Assembly (NCBI GenBank): GCA_905372235.1 | Contig: CAJPOF010000021.1 | Span: 1 to 31,027 of the forward strand | Reading direction: 5' to 3' | Length of the DNA: 31,027 bases | Origin: an uncultured Treponema sp. | Lineage (GTDB): Bacteria > Spirochaetota > Spirochaetia > Treponematales > Treponemataceae | In this document: in pieces, positions 1 to 7,955 of the stretch | How positions within the stretch are numbered: position 1 is the stretch's first letter | Layout: each line of letters opens with the position of its first letter | Position numbers and translations under genes: made by a program | Notes under the pieces: model-generated | Told to the model about the DNA's origin: nothing | Seen by the model: the letters and a program-made list of their open reading frames with translations, nothing else | Database searches by the model: none

Positions 1-73
1 AGCCCCCGTGCAGAATCGAACTGCAGACCTCAACCTTACCATGGTTGCGCTCTACCGACTGAGCTACAAGGGC
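1..73 (-). tRNA. tRNA-Thr (anticodon GGT)
   Basis: Read on the minus strand this folds as a complete cloverleaf. The acceptor stem GCCCTTG pairs with CGGGGGC (two T-G wobbles), followed by discriminator T. The D-arm is AGCTCAGTCGGTAGAGC. The anticodon stem CAACC/GGTTG encloses the loop ATGGTAA, giving anticodon GGT, which reads ACC threonine codons. The T-arm contains GTTCGATTC. A 3' CCA, if encoded, would lie beyond the window edge. The gene is divergent from the serine acetyltransferase gene and has its own promoter at 111-139. Confidence 0.95.
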
Positions 74-110
74 AAAGCTTGCCGTTGATATTACAACAAT
101 GCGTCCTAGA

Positions 111-139
111 AATATAATAGACCACTAGTTTTGTGTCAA
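111..139 (-). promoter_or_regulatory. Promoter of tRNA-Thr
   Basis: On the minus strand a perfect -35 TTGACA (134-139) is followed after 17 bases by -10 TATATT (111-116). The expected start near 104 gives about 30 bases of 5' leader before the tRNA. The spacer holds one arm of the ACTAGTTTT inverted repeat. Confidence 0.8.
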
Positions 140-171
140 TAATAAAGTCTAGAAATTCCTTAAAAACTAGT
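124..171. repeat. 9-bp inverted repeat in divergent promoter region
   Basis: ACTAGTTTT (124-132) and AAAACTAGT (163-171) are perfect inverted arms 30 bases apart, between the divergent tRNA-Thr and cysE genes. The first arm lies in the spacer of the tRNA promoter; the second lies about 20 bases upstream of the tentative cysE -10. It could be an operator or a chance AT-rich palindrome. Confidence 0.4.
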
Positions 172-214
172 CTTTTCTATATCAATGTGCTAACATCGAA
201 TAATTGAGGTTGAC

Positions 215-1099
215 ATGAACATAGACATGCTTATCGATGGAATTCTGGATTCATATGATAGATACGGCGGAATCAACAGGAGCGGTTCCGAGGACTTTCC
301 GAATAGGCAGAAAGTGGTGGAAGTGCTTTCGGATTTGCAATGCCTTATATTTCCGGGCTTCAAGGATGACGAAGAAATCAGCCCTACGGACATAAGATAT
401 ATTACCGGCTGTAGGGTAAATCATGTAATCGCAGTTCTTACAAAAGAAATTCAAAAAGCCCTTTTTTATACGGTCTGCAAAGAGAAAGGAACGCCATTTC
501 CAGGGAACAACGAAAATTCCAAATGCTTTAAGACGGCAGAAAAAATCTGTGTTTCGCTTGTAGAAGAATTGCCGGAAATAAAACGAAAACTGAGTCTTGA
601 CGTAGAAGCGGGATTCAGCGGAGATCCGGCCGCAAAAAACAGAGAAGAAGTCATCCTCTCCTATCCGGCGATACAGGCAATCATGGTGTACAGAATCGCA
701 CATTTTCTTTACGAAAGCGGAGTTCCTGTAATTCCAAGAATAATGAGCGAACACGTTCACGGAAAAACCGGAATCGACATAAATCCGGGCGCAGAAATCG
801 GGGAATCTTTTTTTATAGACCACGGGACAGGCGTCGTCATCGGAGAATCAACGACCATCGGAAACAACGTAAAACTCTATCAAGGAGTCACGCTGGGCGC
901 ATTGAGCGTAAAAAAAGAACTGATGAACAAAAAAAGACATCCAACAATAGAAGATAACGTTACAATTTATGCGAATGCGACCATTCTTGGCGGAGAAACC
1001 ATAATCGGACACGATTCCGTAGTCGGCGGAAACACATGGGTTACAAAATCCGTGCCTCCGAATTCTGTTCTTACAAATTCAAATTCCGATAAATTGTAA
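215..1099 (+). CDS. cysE: Serine O-acetyltransferase
   Basis: Transfers acetyl from acetyl-CoA to L-serine, giving O-acetylserine, the carbon acceptor for cysteine synthesis; cytoplasmic. The N-terminal half (about 1-150) is a helical SATase domain with GDPAAKNREE near 136-145, where the family's catalytic Asp is expected (D137). The C-terminal half is a left-handed beta-helix of hexapeptide repeats with HGKTGIDI (182-189), the catalytic-type IDHGTG (201-206) and RHP (241-243). At 294 residues it is the longer form seen in several anaerobes. The C-terminus ends in DKL, not the Ile-ending tail that docks with cysteine synthase in E. coli, so a CysE-CysK complex is not predicted (inference). 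The ATG follows GAGGT at 206-210. A tentative extended -10, TGCTAACAT (188-196), would start transcription near 203. No cysK is nearby. Confidence 0.93.
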   Translation: MNIDMLIDGILDSYDRYGGINRSGSEDFPNRQKVVEVLSDLQCLIFPGFKDDEEISPTDIRYITGCRVNHVIAVLTKEIQKALFYTVCKEKGTPFPGNNENSKCFKTAEKICVSLVEELPEIKRKLSLDVEAGFSGDPAAKNREEVILSYPAIQAIMVYRIAHFLYESGVPVIPRIMSEHVHGKTGIDINPGAEIGESFFIDHGTGVVIGESTTIGNNVKLYQGVTLGALSVKKELMNKKRHPTIEDNVTIYANATILGGETIIGHDSVVGGNTWVTKSVPPNSVLTNSNSDKL

Positions 1100-1174
1100 A
1101 CTGACAGCATTTTCGCAAGGCAAGACTTTGATTTTCCAAGAAATAAACTCTGCGATTTTATAGAATATTTTCAA

Positions 1175-1203
1175 TTGTTCTAACCTACGCATTTTGATAT
1201 ATT
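1175..1203 (+). promoter_or_regulatory. Promoter of the ychJ-like gene, apparently leaderless
   Basis: The -35 candidate TTGTTC (1175-1180) and -10 TATATT (1198-1203) are 17 bases apart, and a TGA just before the -10 makes it an extended -10. Seven bases beyond the -10 lies the A of the start codon at 1210. No Shine-Dalgarno is visible. Confidence 0.5.
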
Positions 1204-1209
1204 TACGGA

Positions 1210-1710
1210 ATGAAAGAGAAAATTGAAAACTGCCCATGCGGCTCAGGGAAAAAATACTCAGAATGTTGCGAGCCAATCATAAAAGGTTCTGAAAAAGCGA
1301 AAACAGCGGAAGCCCTTATGAGGGCAAGATATTCCGCATATGTTACGCACGAAATCGATTTCATAATCGCATCTTGTGAAGAAGGCGAAGGAATTGCCGA
1401 CATCGACAAGCAGGCGACAAAAGATTGGAGCGAAAAATCCGAATGGCACGGACTCAAAATACTGAACTCCGAGAAGGGCGGCGAAAACGATTCCGAAGGA
1501 ACGGTTGAGTTTACGGCGGACTACACAATGAAGCAGATGCGTGACGTTCATCACGAAATAGCCGGATTCAAAAAAATCAACGGGGAATGGAAATACGTTG
1601 CGGGAAACATAATCACGACAACGGTAAAACGCGAAGGCGAAAAAATCGGACGAAACGATCCGTGTCCGTGCGGAAGCGGTAAAAAATACAAAAAATGCTG
1701 CGGAGCATAG
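1210..1710 (+). CDS. YchJ-family SEC-C motif protein
   Basis: A 166-residue protein with the YchJ (UPF0225) layout: an N-terminal SEC-C zinc motif (C8, C10, C19, C20 in NCPCGSGKKYSECC), a central NTF2-like domain (about 30-140, including LMRARYSAYV) and a second SEC-C motif at the C-terminus (C152, C154, C163, C164). SEC-C motifs bind zinc and in SecA contact SecB; the cellular role of YchJ proteins is not established, so no specific function is claimed. The start is fixed by the first SEC-C motif eight residues in. There is no convincing ribosome-binding site, and the best promoter places transcript initiation at the start codon. The rlmB gene follows after 8 bases, so the two are probably co-transcribed. 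Confidence 0.9.
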   Translation: MKEKIENCPCGSGKKYSECCEPIIKGSEKAKTAEALMRARYSAYVTHEIDFIIASCEEGEGIADIDKQATKDWSEKSEWHGLKILNSEKGGENDSEGTVEFTADYTMKQMRDVHHEIAGFKKINGEWKYVAGNIITTTVKREGEKIGRNDPCPCGSGKKYKKCCGA

Positions 1711-1718
1711 ATAAATAG

Positions 1719-2504
1719 ATGAAAGACTGCATTGTCACGGGATTCCACGCCATCGAAGAACGAATCTTAAAGGCAAAAGTTTCAGGCAAAAAAGACGGAC
1801 TAAAGGTCTTTTATTCAAAACCCGGTCCGCGCGTAAAAAAAATAATCTCCGAAGCAAAAGAAGCCGGCATTCCCGTAAATCAGGCGGAAAACCAAATATT
1901 GGACGGAATGGTAAAATCACTTCCTGCAAGCGGACAAGACCACAGGGGAATCGTCCTTTCCATCGAGGGAATCGACTCGGCAAGCCAAAATATAGTGGAT
2001 TTTGACGCATGGATTTTAGAATCAAAGGCAAAAAGCGAAAACGAAAGGCAGACCGTAATCATTTTGGATTCCATTACAGATCCGCACAACGTAGGCGCAA
2101 TTTTGCGTAGTTGCGACCAGTTCGGCTCAAGCCTTGCAATTCTTCCGGACCACAGAGGAATCAAAGACATAGAAAACAGTGAAGCAATCGCACGAAGCAG
2201 CGCAGGCTCAAGCGCATGGGTTCCTATCGCAAAGGTCACAAATCTTGTGCGGACGGTTCAGGCTTTGAAAGAAGCTGGATTTTGGATATACGGAGCGGAC
2301 GCAGGCGGAGAAAACCTTGAAAAAATCAGTTTTTCCAAAAAGTCGGCAATCGTAATGGGAAGCGAAGGTTCGGGTCTTTCACATCTTTTGGGCAAAAACT
2401 GCGACACAATCGTCTCGATTCCGACGTGCGGAAAAATCGACAGCCTAAACGTTTCCGTTGCGGCAGGCGTTCTGCTTTACGAAGCATACAGACAAACAAA
2501 ATAA
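1719..2504 (+). CDS. rlmB: RlmB-type 23S rRNA (guanosine-2'-O-)-methyltransferase (SpoU family)
   Basis: An S-adenosylmethionine-dependent RNA 2'-O-methyltransferase of the SPOUT/TrmH class, most like RlmB, which modifies G2251 in the peptidyl-transferase P loop of 23S rRNA. A short substrate-binding domain lies at about 1-80 (GFHAIEERI at 8-16). The catalytic domain carries motif 1 with NVGAILRS (124-131), motif 2 MGSEGSGL (213-220) and motif 3 SLNVSVAAG (242-250), including the knotted-fold Asn and Ser. The length of 261 is normal. TrmH or another SpoU paralogue cannot be excluded without a tree. The gene starts 8 bases after the YchJ-like gene and probably shares its transcript. The response-regulator gene 44 bases downstream has its own promoter. 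Confidence 0.88.
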   Translation: MKDCIVTGFHAIEERILKAKVSGKKDGLKVFYSKPGPRVKKIISEAKEAGIPVNQAENQILDGMVKSLPASGQDHRGIVLSIEGIDSASQNIVDFDAWILESKAKSENERQTVIILDSITDPHNVGAILRSCDQFGSSLAILPDHRGIKDIENSEAIARSSAGSSAWVPIAKVTNLVRTVQALKEAGFWIYGADAGGENLEKISFSKKSAIVMGSEGSGLSHLLGKNCDTIVSIPTCGKIDSLNVSVAAGVLLYEAYRQTK

Positions 2505-2508
2505 AAGA

Positions 2509-2537
2509 TTGATAAAACCGTTCTTTAAGGCTAATAT
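2509..2537 (+). promoter_or_regulatory. Promoter of the response-regulator gene
   Basis: TTGATA (2509-2514), a 17-base spacer and TAATAT (2532-2537) form a strong sigma-70-type promoter directly after rlmB. Transcription should start near 2544, only about 5 bases before the ATG at 2549. This leaves too little leader for a normal Shine-Dalgarno. Confidence 0.65.
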
Positions 2538-2548
2538 GATTTTCAGGT

Positions 2549-3265
2549 ATGGACTCTAAGAAAATCCTTGTGGTGGAAGACAGCAAACTTTTGAACGATT
2601 TTATTGCCGCACAACTTGAAAAAAACACGTATTCCGTTACGCAAGCGTTGAACGGCAAGGAAGCCTACGAGGCTTTGAAAGCAACATACTACGATCTTAT
2701 AATCCTAGACCTTAAACTGGGAGATGCCGACGGGCTTTCGATTTTAAAGACAATAAGAATTCAAGACAAGCAGATTCCGGTCATGATTATCTCATCGATA
2801 AGCGACGACCAAACAAAAATCGAAGGATTTAGAATCGGCTGCGACGACTACCTTACAAAACCGTTTATGACAGGCGAAATGCTTGTTAGAATACAAAGGA
2901 TGCTGCAAAGAAGCGAGCAAATGCATCTTTCGCAAGTTCCGATTCAAGAAACGATTGAGTCCGGTTCGCTAAAAATAAACGTAGCATCGCAAACCGTCCT
3001 GAAAAACGGAATTGAAATTCCTATGCGGAAAAAACATTTCGACATTCTTCTGTATTTTGTAAAGCATCCGAATGTTGCGATTCCATTCAGGACGCTTTAC
3101 GAAGGCGCATGGAACACAACGGCTGGCGAAGAAACTTCCATGGAAACAAACCTTTACGTAAACATAAACAATCTGCGAAAACTAATCGAAGACGACGCAA
3201 ACAACCCGACAATAATAAAATCTATTCGCCATGTAGGATATCTTTACACCGCCCCCGAAGCTTAA
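2549..3265 (+). CDS. OmpR/PhoB-family response regulator
   Basis: A two-component response regulator, 238 residues. The receiver domain (about 4-118) has the acidic pair E10/D11, phospho-acceptor D54 in LIILDLKLGDADG, S82 at the switch position and K104 in YLTKPF, so it looks fully active. The C-terminal winged-helix domain (about 138-235) has the OmpR-type pattern, with a recognition-helix region near TSMETNLYVNINNLRKLIED and the wing end IRHVGYLY. Phosphorylation should control binding to target promoters. The gene converges on the hybrid kinase operon (7895-3459), the obvious partner, although partner genes are usually co-directional. It has its own promoter, so pairing is by neighbourhood only. 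The GTATGG start is set by the receiver's first strand; an upstream ATG at 2535 runs into a stop. Confidence 0.93.
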   Translation: MDSKKILVVEDSKLLNDFIAAQLEKNTYSVTQALNGKEAYEALKATYYDLIILDLKLGDADGLSILKTIRIQDKQIPVMIISSISDDQTKIEGFRIGCDDYLTKPFMTGEMLVRIQRMLQRSEQMHLSQVPIQETIESGSLKINVASQTVLKNGIEIPMRKKHFDILLYFVKHPNVAIPFRTLYEGAWNTTAGEETSMETNLYVNINNLRKLIEDDANNPTIIKSIRHVGYLYTAPEA

Positions 3266-3272
3266 ACGCACG

Positions 3273-3427
3273 GGCGGCGGTAAAAACGGGTTTTACAGAG
3301 TTTTACTTTCCTTCCGCCGCCTCCGGTTTCCCTTACAGGAAAACCGGTTATCCCGTCCGCAATCATTTGGAATCCCAATTTATCCATACATCTTAATTTT
3401 TTAGGCGACCTATATACGGTATTTATT
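3273..3427. repeat. Dispersed intergenic repeat, copy A (truncated)
   Basis: This sits between the convergent response-regulator and kinase genes. Two hairpins come first: GGCGGCGG (3273-3280) with CCGCCGCC (3314-3321), and CCGGTTTCCC (3323-3332) with GGAAAACCGG (3338-3347, one mismatch). The conserved 3' box (3366-3427) starts TTTGGAATCCCAATTTATCC and runs to GGTATTTAT. It matches copies B (9598-9695) and C (16865-16961), but copy A lacks their last 35 or so bases and the 5' box. The hairpins may also act as terminators for both flanking genes. Confidence 0.8.
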
Positions 3428-3458
3428 TGCCTTTCACGCTTCGGCAGATTCATTCAAT

Positions 3459-5939
3459 TTAATCTGACACGGGAAAATCTTCTGCATCGGGGATTTCATC
3501 ATCCGGCAAAGATTCAATCCCGTGCGGTAAAAATTTATCCAACCGGAAAACCACGCTGAAACATGCTCCGCCGCCTATCGCATCGCTGTACATAAGCCGG
3601 ATGTCGTTTAGTTTTGCAAGTTCGTTCGCAACGTAAAGTCCAAGCCCGACCGTATGCCAATTTTTTGCCGAACCGGAATTGATTTTTTCAAAGCGTGTAA
3701 AAAGATACGGAACTTTGTCACTTGGAATTCCGCCGCCTTCGTCGGAAACTTTTAGCACCATTTCGCTGGAATTCGATTTTCTGAGCGAAATCTGTATCGT
3801 CACCGTTCCGTTTTCAGGCGAATATTTTATCGCATTGTCGATAAGATTCGTAAGGATTCCTTTGACAGCCTGCCGATTGCAGTTTACCTGAGGCAGAAGC
3901 CCCGGAATATCCCAAACGATTTTTACGTTCTTTGTCTCGGCACGCGACTCCATCGTCGGTTTTATAAAATCCAAAATATCTTCCACAAACAATTTTTCGG
4001 GGACATTCGCATATCGTCCGTCCGAAATCCTGAATGAAATAAGCACGTTTTGAATTATTTCGTTGATTTCCATAACGCCGTCTTTTATATCCCGGAAAAT
4101 TTTCTGGCGTTCCGTGTCCATATCGTCTACGTGAACGGAAAATTCTTCAATTCGATTCAAAAGTAATGTCAAAGGAGTGTTCACGTTGTGCGTCACAAAA
4201 TACAAGAATGTGGATTTTTCGTTTTCCTGCCGTGAAAGTTCTTTGTTATGCTCAAATACGTTTTTCTGACGAAGAAGCGAATAGCAACGAGAAATCAATT
4301 CCGATGAATCGAAAGGTCTTATAACAAAATCGTTTACGCCTGCAAGATAGCCGGAACGGACAAGATAATTTGCAAAAAAATTGATTATCATCAGTATTGG
4401 GAATTGCAGAAGATTGAATCTTGAACGGATGCACCTGCAGAGTTCAAAAACAGATTTATCAGCCGCCGGGTCAATCACAAGCATCTGGAATTCGCCTCGC
4501 TCGATTCCTGCGACAATCTGTTCCGCAGAATCCGTTTGCACACAGAAAAATCCGTATCCATTCAGGATGACTTTTGTGGTGATGCTGCTCTCATCGTTTT
4601 TTCCGTAAATGCATATCGCAACGTCCTTGAACTTGACGAATTCCTGATTTTCGATTTCATCGTAAACTTCAGGGACAGGCGCAGATTGAGCCGGAATCAT
4701 AGTGCTGTCTTCCGGAAGAAAATTCAGTCCGAGGATTTTCTTCATCTCGGTCACGTAGTCGGAAATTACGGCGGAATACGCAACAATTTTTGTGTGGTCT
4801 GTGGTATCCACTATCATGGAAGAAACCACTTGAATTATTTCCAGCGGCTGCTGAAGTTTATTCCGCACCTTCACCAAAAGCCCTGCGGGAATACTTTTTT
4901 CTCTCAAAATGTCCGGAAAATAAACCTTGCTGTTCAGCGTAAAGTACGAAAGCAATTCTTCTTGCCTAGAATTTTGCGTTATGCTATACGAAGCGATTAT
5001 AAAAATTCCGTAAATTACCAAAGAAATCATAAACGACATTGGAACAAGCTGTTCATAAAATACACGGATTCCAAGCAATTTGGAAACGCAGCCGATTCCG
5101 CCAAAAATGAACCAAGGAACAAACGAAATGAATGTCGTAATCCAAATCAGATTTTTTCGAATCAGAAACCATACAAAATAAAACAGAGTCAGTATCAGGA
5201 AGGCGATGTATAAAAAACTCACGCCGGGAACAAGGAATTCGTTTTCGGCAAAAAGAAAAAAACTAAACGCAAAAAAATTGAACGCAAATCCCGCTTGGAC
5301 AAAATACACCGCGTCCACAAGCAGCGCAGTAATTCCTGTAAGCAGAAGCGAAAGTTTTTTTATCACAAAATATTCTGCAATCAAATACAATGAAAAGAAA
5401 GCGATTCCCCAAATCACAATCCAAAGAAATATTTGGTCGGACGTCAGCTGGGCGAAAAAACCTTCTTCGTTCAGAACCACAGGACTTATCGCAACCGGTC
5501 CAAAATTCTTCATTTCAAGAAAATATGTTTTTTCAGTGCCGGCAGGAACTGAGATTTTGAATATGGATTTGTTCACAAAAGGATAGTCGTTGTCGATTGG
5601 GAACATCTGGAATTTTCTGAATTCCATAAGCACGCTGCTGGAATTGAAATCTCTGTTCAGCACAAAACAATTCCGTTCTTCTATGCTTGAGTTTTCGATT
5701 ATTATTTTGACGTAGGCGTATTTTCCCTGGGAATTTTTCCGCTTTCCGTCGAATTTTGTCCAGTTAAGAAAAGTGGAATTCAGTTCAACCGACGAAATTA
5801 TCCTGTCGCTGGAAATCCAGTAAATTTCGCTTGACGTGTTAATGTTTTTTCCGTATGGCGCATAGAAATAATTGAAGCAAATCAAAAAAATCATTTCCAA
5901 TGAAACGATTACAAAAAGGGGAACGAGTTTTTTATTCAT
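3459..5939 (-). CDS. 7TMR-DISM hybrid sensor histidine kinase with degenerate extra domains
   Basis: An inner-membrane sensor kinase of 826 residues. In order: an N-terminal membrane anchor (5-23); a periplasmic beta-sandwich like 7TMR-DISM extracellular domains (about 35-160); seven membrane segments (about 168-320); a segment resembling a decayed dimerisation/phosphotransfer helix, NKLQQPL (360-366), with Asn where the His should be; a receiver-like domain (about 437-558) that keeps D490 but has R541 in place of the invariant Lys; an apparently working H-box THNVNTPL with H584; and an ATPase domain with N-box NLIDNAIKYS (698-707), DEGGGIP (733-739) and GLGLYV (765-770). Its start overlaps the preceding gene by 8 bases (ATGAATAA), implying translational coupling. 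The DNA-binding regulator at 2549-3265 converges on it and is the likely phosphate target. Confidence 0.92.
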   Translation of the reverse strand: MNKKLVPLFVIVSLEMIFLICFNYFYAPYGKNINTSSEIYWISSDRIISSVELNSTFLNWTKFDGKRKNSQGKYAYVKIIIENSSIEERNCFVLNRDFNSSSVLMEFRKFQMFPIDNDYPFVNKSIFKISVPAGTEKTYFLEMKNFGPVAISPVVLNEEGFFAQLTSDQIFLWIVIWGIAFFSLYLIAEYFVIKKLSLLLTGITALLVDAVYFVQAGFAFNFFAFSFFLFAENEFLVPGVSFLYIAFLILTLFYFVWFLIRKNLIWITTFISFVPWFIFGGIGCVSKLLGIRVFYEQLVPMSFMISLVIYGIFIIASYSITQNSRQEELLSYFTLNSKVYFPDILREKSIPAGLLVKVRNKLQQPLEIIQVVSSMIVDTTDHTKIVAYSAVISDYVTEMKKILGLNFLPEDSTMIPAQSAPVPEVYDEIENQEFVKFKDVAICIYGKNDESSITTKVILNGYGFFCVQTDSAEQIVAGIERGEFQMLVIDPAADKSVFELCRCIRSRFNLLQFPILMIINFFANYLVRSGYLAGVNDFVIRPFDSSELISRCYSLLRQKNVFEHNKELSRQENEKSTFLYFVTHNVNTPLTLLLNRIEEFSVHVDDMDTERQKIFRDIKDGVMEINEIIQNVLISFRISDGRYANVPEKLFVEDILDFIKPTMESRAETKNVKIVWDIPGLLPQVNCNRQAVKGILTNLIDNAIKYSPENGTVTIQISLRKSNSSEMVLKVSDEGGGIPSDKVPYLFTRFEKINSGSAKNWHTVGLGLYVANELAKLNDIRLMYSDAIGGGACFSVVFRLDKFLPHGIESLPDDEIPDAEDFPVSD

Positions 5940-6855
5940 CTTGCTGCCACCCCGCCTGTCTTACCATTTCCAGCATTTTGAGTTTCTTTAGAACCCCAGA
6001 AAGAACGAACAGATTTGCGATGCTTCCCACCGTAAGAAAAATTATGATGTATCGAAGTATTTTCCATCGGGCGTCTTTCGAAACTTTTTGACTTTGAGAA
6101 AAGCCGTGCGTTCTGCAGAATTGCTGGAATTCTCCGCTTTCAATCATCTTGATTATCGTGTTGTTTACAAGTTCACATTCCGCTTCCTTGCCTTTCCTAA
6201 AAGCAAATCTGTAATTAATTTCGAACAAAGGATGGGAAATGTACAATTTGTCCTTCAGATTCAGCATGTCAAACAAAACTTCGGCAAGTTTTAATGGAAG
6301 AAAAAGCACGTCCGCTTTTCCGCCAAGGATTTTTTTGCATGCGGAAGAAGCCATATAATTTTCGCTGTCGAATTCGGTTATCCCCAAATCCCTTATCCAG
6401 TCGCCGCTCACGATGTCGCAAGGATAGGACGCACAAATCTTGTCTTCGATGTCGCTTACAAAATCGGGCTTTTCGTCGTTCCGTGAAATCATTACAACAT
6501 AATCGGACAGCACCGGAACTGAAAACACATATTTTGATTCTGGATGATAGTCGATGACTTCAAACGGATTTTTTTTGCCGATTACATATTGATTCATTTT
6601 TTTAGTTTCAAACGAAATTCCGTAATATTCCGGCGAAACGCCAGCCCGTTCCGAAATAATTTGCGCAAGTTCGTGGTGAACGCCAAACGCCCTTTTGTAC
6701 GTATCGATATTAAGAATTCCGATGATTTTTGCCTGCTCCTCAAGCATTTTTACACGGGCAGCGACGCAATCGCCGGAAACGCAAGCGGCAAAAAACAAAG
6801 CGGATTTTGAAAGCACAAAAACAAGCGCAACGACAAACAATTTAATCTTGTTCAT
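5932..6855 (-). CDS. Membrane-anchored family 3 solute-binding-like sensor protein
   Basis: A 307-residue protein. A signal peptide (about 1-24) is followed by a periplasmic domain like family 3 solute-binding proteins: VFSVPVLSDYVVMISR (110-125), a second lobe with CKKILGGKADVLFLP (173-187), and the typical closing segment INYRFAFRKG plus LVNNTIIKMIESGEFQQFC. A single C-terminal transmembrane helix (266-288) and a short basic cytoplasmic tail follow. There is no output domain, which is unusual because such domains normally belong to ABC transporters or sit inside a kinase or GGDEF protein. It is 5 bases downstream of the GGDEF-like gene and overlaps the kinase by 8 bases, so it probably presents a ligand-binding state to the kinase in the membrane (inference). 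No transporter genes are adjacent. Confidence 0.82.
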   Translation of the reverse strand: MNKIKLFVVALVFVLSKSALFFAACVSGDCVAARVKMLEEQAKIIGILNIDTYKRAFGVHHELAQIISERAGVSPEYYGISFETKKMNQYVIGKKNPFEVIDYHPESKYVFSVPVLSDYVVMISRNDEKPDFVSDIEDKICASYPCDIVSGDWIRDLGITEFDSENYMASSACKKILGGKADVLFLPLKLAEVLFDMLNLKDKLYISHPLFEINYRFAFRKGKEAECELVNNTIIKMIESGEFQQFCRTHGFSQSQKVSKDARWKILRYIIIFLTVGSIANLFVLSGVLKKLKMLEMVRQAGWQQDE

Positions 6856-6860
6856 ATCAA

Positions 6861-7895
6861 CTAAACCCCAAGCGTCAGCATAAAATTTTCCTGACCTTTA
6901 AATTCATGGATTTTTGTTATCACGGGAACTCCGATTCCGTCTATTTTTTCGGAAGTCAAATCCACAAAAATTGAAATGTCGTCCTTTGCCTTTTCCGGAA
7001 AAAACGAAATGAAAATCCCGTTGCCTTTGTACGCCGAAGTTATGTTTCTGTTCAAATTCTCCGTTATGATTCCTGAAATCCGTTTCAAAATTCCGTGATT
7101 TCCCGTGTCGGGAACGACAAAAATCGCAACACAAAAAATTTTTCTAAAAATCTGATATTTTACGATTTCTTCTTGAATTTTGCTTTTTATATAATCGGAC
7201 GTGAAAAGCCCTGTGGAAGCGTCGGTTATTTCATTCTGCATTTTTTCAACCATTTGCAAAGCGATTTTTCTTGAAGCCGATGCGATGTTTTCGCTCTGCA
7301 AAGCCTTGCGTTGCTTGAGTTTACGAGCCGAAGACAAATACGAATGCATGACCAAAATATTCACAATTACCAAAACGATTATGAATATAAATTCCGTCAA
7401 AATTTTTGTGTCTGATTTTCGCCGAGGATAAAAAAATGCGGCTTTTTTCAGAACTCTTCGGCTTTGCGCAAGTTCGTTGAATTTTCCGTCAAAGAGAAGT
7501 TTCATCAAAAAATCGTTTATAAAAGTCATTTCATCTTGTTCCGACTTTGAAAAAGCAAACGCAAAACGAATGTACGAACCGTCTTCAATAGAAGCAATCG
7601 AACAATACGGAACGGTGCATATGAAATCTGACGAAGCTTTTTTTTCGGAAAAATCGTCCACGGCAAAAAAACGGCGCATTTTAAACGGATTTTCTTTTAT
7701 TTCGTAAGTAACGACAAAACATTCAGGCTTAAAACCGCTTGCATTTTCAAAAAAAGAAGCGGCTTCAGTATGGAATTTTCTTGTATTTTCAAACAAAAAA
7801 AAGATTTTGTCTTCGATTGTTCTGTCGGACGAAAATATCCGGCAAAAACTGACGGCAAAAATCAATGCCAAAAATAGGAAGACTTTCTTGTTCAT
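6861..7895 (-). CDS. Membrane protein with shortened periplasmic sensor and degenerate GGDEF domain
   Basis: First gene of the sensory operon, 344 residues. A signal peptide (about 1-22) precedes a short periplasmic region (25-165). That region ends like a family 3 solute-binding domain (YIRFAFAFSKSEQDEMTFINDF, 109 on) but appears to lack most of the second lobe compared with the next gene's product. One transmembrane helix (167-187) and a linker lead to a GGDEF-like domain (about 220-340) that begins DASTGLF as diguanylate cyclases do. At the active-site loop the sequence is YKGNGIFISFFP (289-300): GGDEF is replaced by GNGIF, losing the catalytic acidic residues, so cyclase activity is not expected. 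It may be a structural or c-di-GMP/GTP-sensing subunit (inference). No Shine-Dalgarno; the start is set by the signal peptide. Confidence 0.8.
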   Translation of the reverse strand: MNKKVFLFLALIFAVSFCRIFSSDRTIEDKIFFLFENTRKFHTEAASFFENASGFKPECFVVTYEIKENPFKMRRFFAVDDFSEKKASSDFICTVPYCSIASIEDGSYIRFAFAFSKSEQDEMTFINDFLMKLLFDGKFNELAQSRRVLKKAAFFYPRRKSDTKILTEFIFIIVLVIVNILVMHSYLSSARKLKQRKALQSENIASASRKIALQMVEKMQNEITDASTGLFTSDYIKSKIQEEIVKYQIFRKIFCVAIFVVPDTGNHGILKRISGIITENLNRNITSAYKGNGIFISFFPEKAKDDISIFVDLTSEKIDGIGVPVITKIHEFKGQENFMLTLGV

Positions 7896-7906
7896 ATCGC
7901 AAAAAG

Positions 7907-7915
7907 ATTATAGCA
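7907..7915 (-). promoter_or_regulatory. Extended -10 promoter of the sensory operon
   Basis: On the minus strand TGC-TATAAT is a consensus extended -10; the -35 region (TGATTT, 17 bases upstream) is weak. The expected start near 7900 is about 5 bases before the ATG at 7895, leaving no room for a ribosome-binding site. The same nine bases, TGCTATAAT, form the promoter of the small-RNA candidate at 13030-13038. Confidence 0.65.
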
Positions 7916-7955
7916 TAAACAAAAACGAAAAATCATCAGAAAAAAGAGGAAACTT

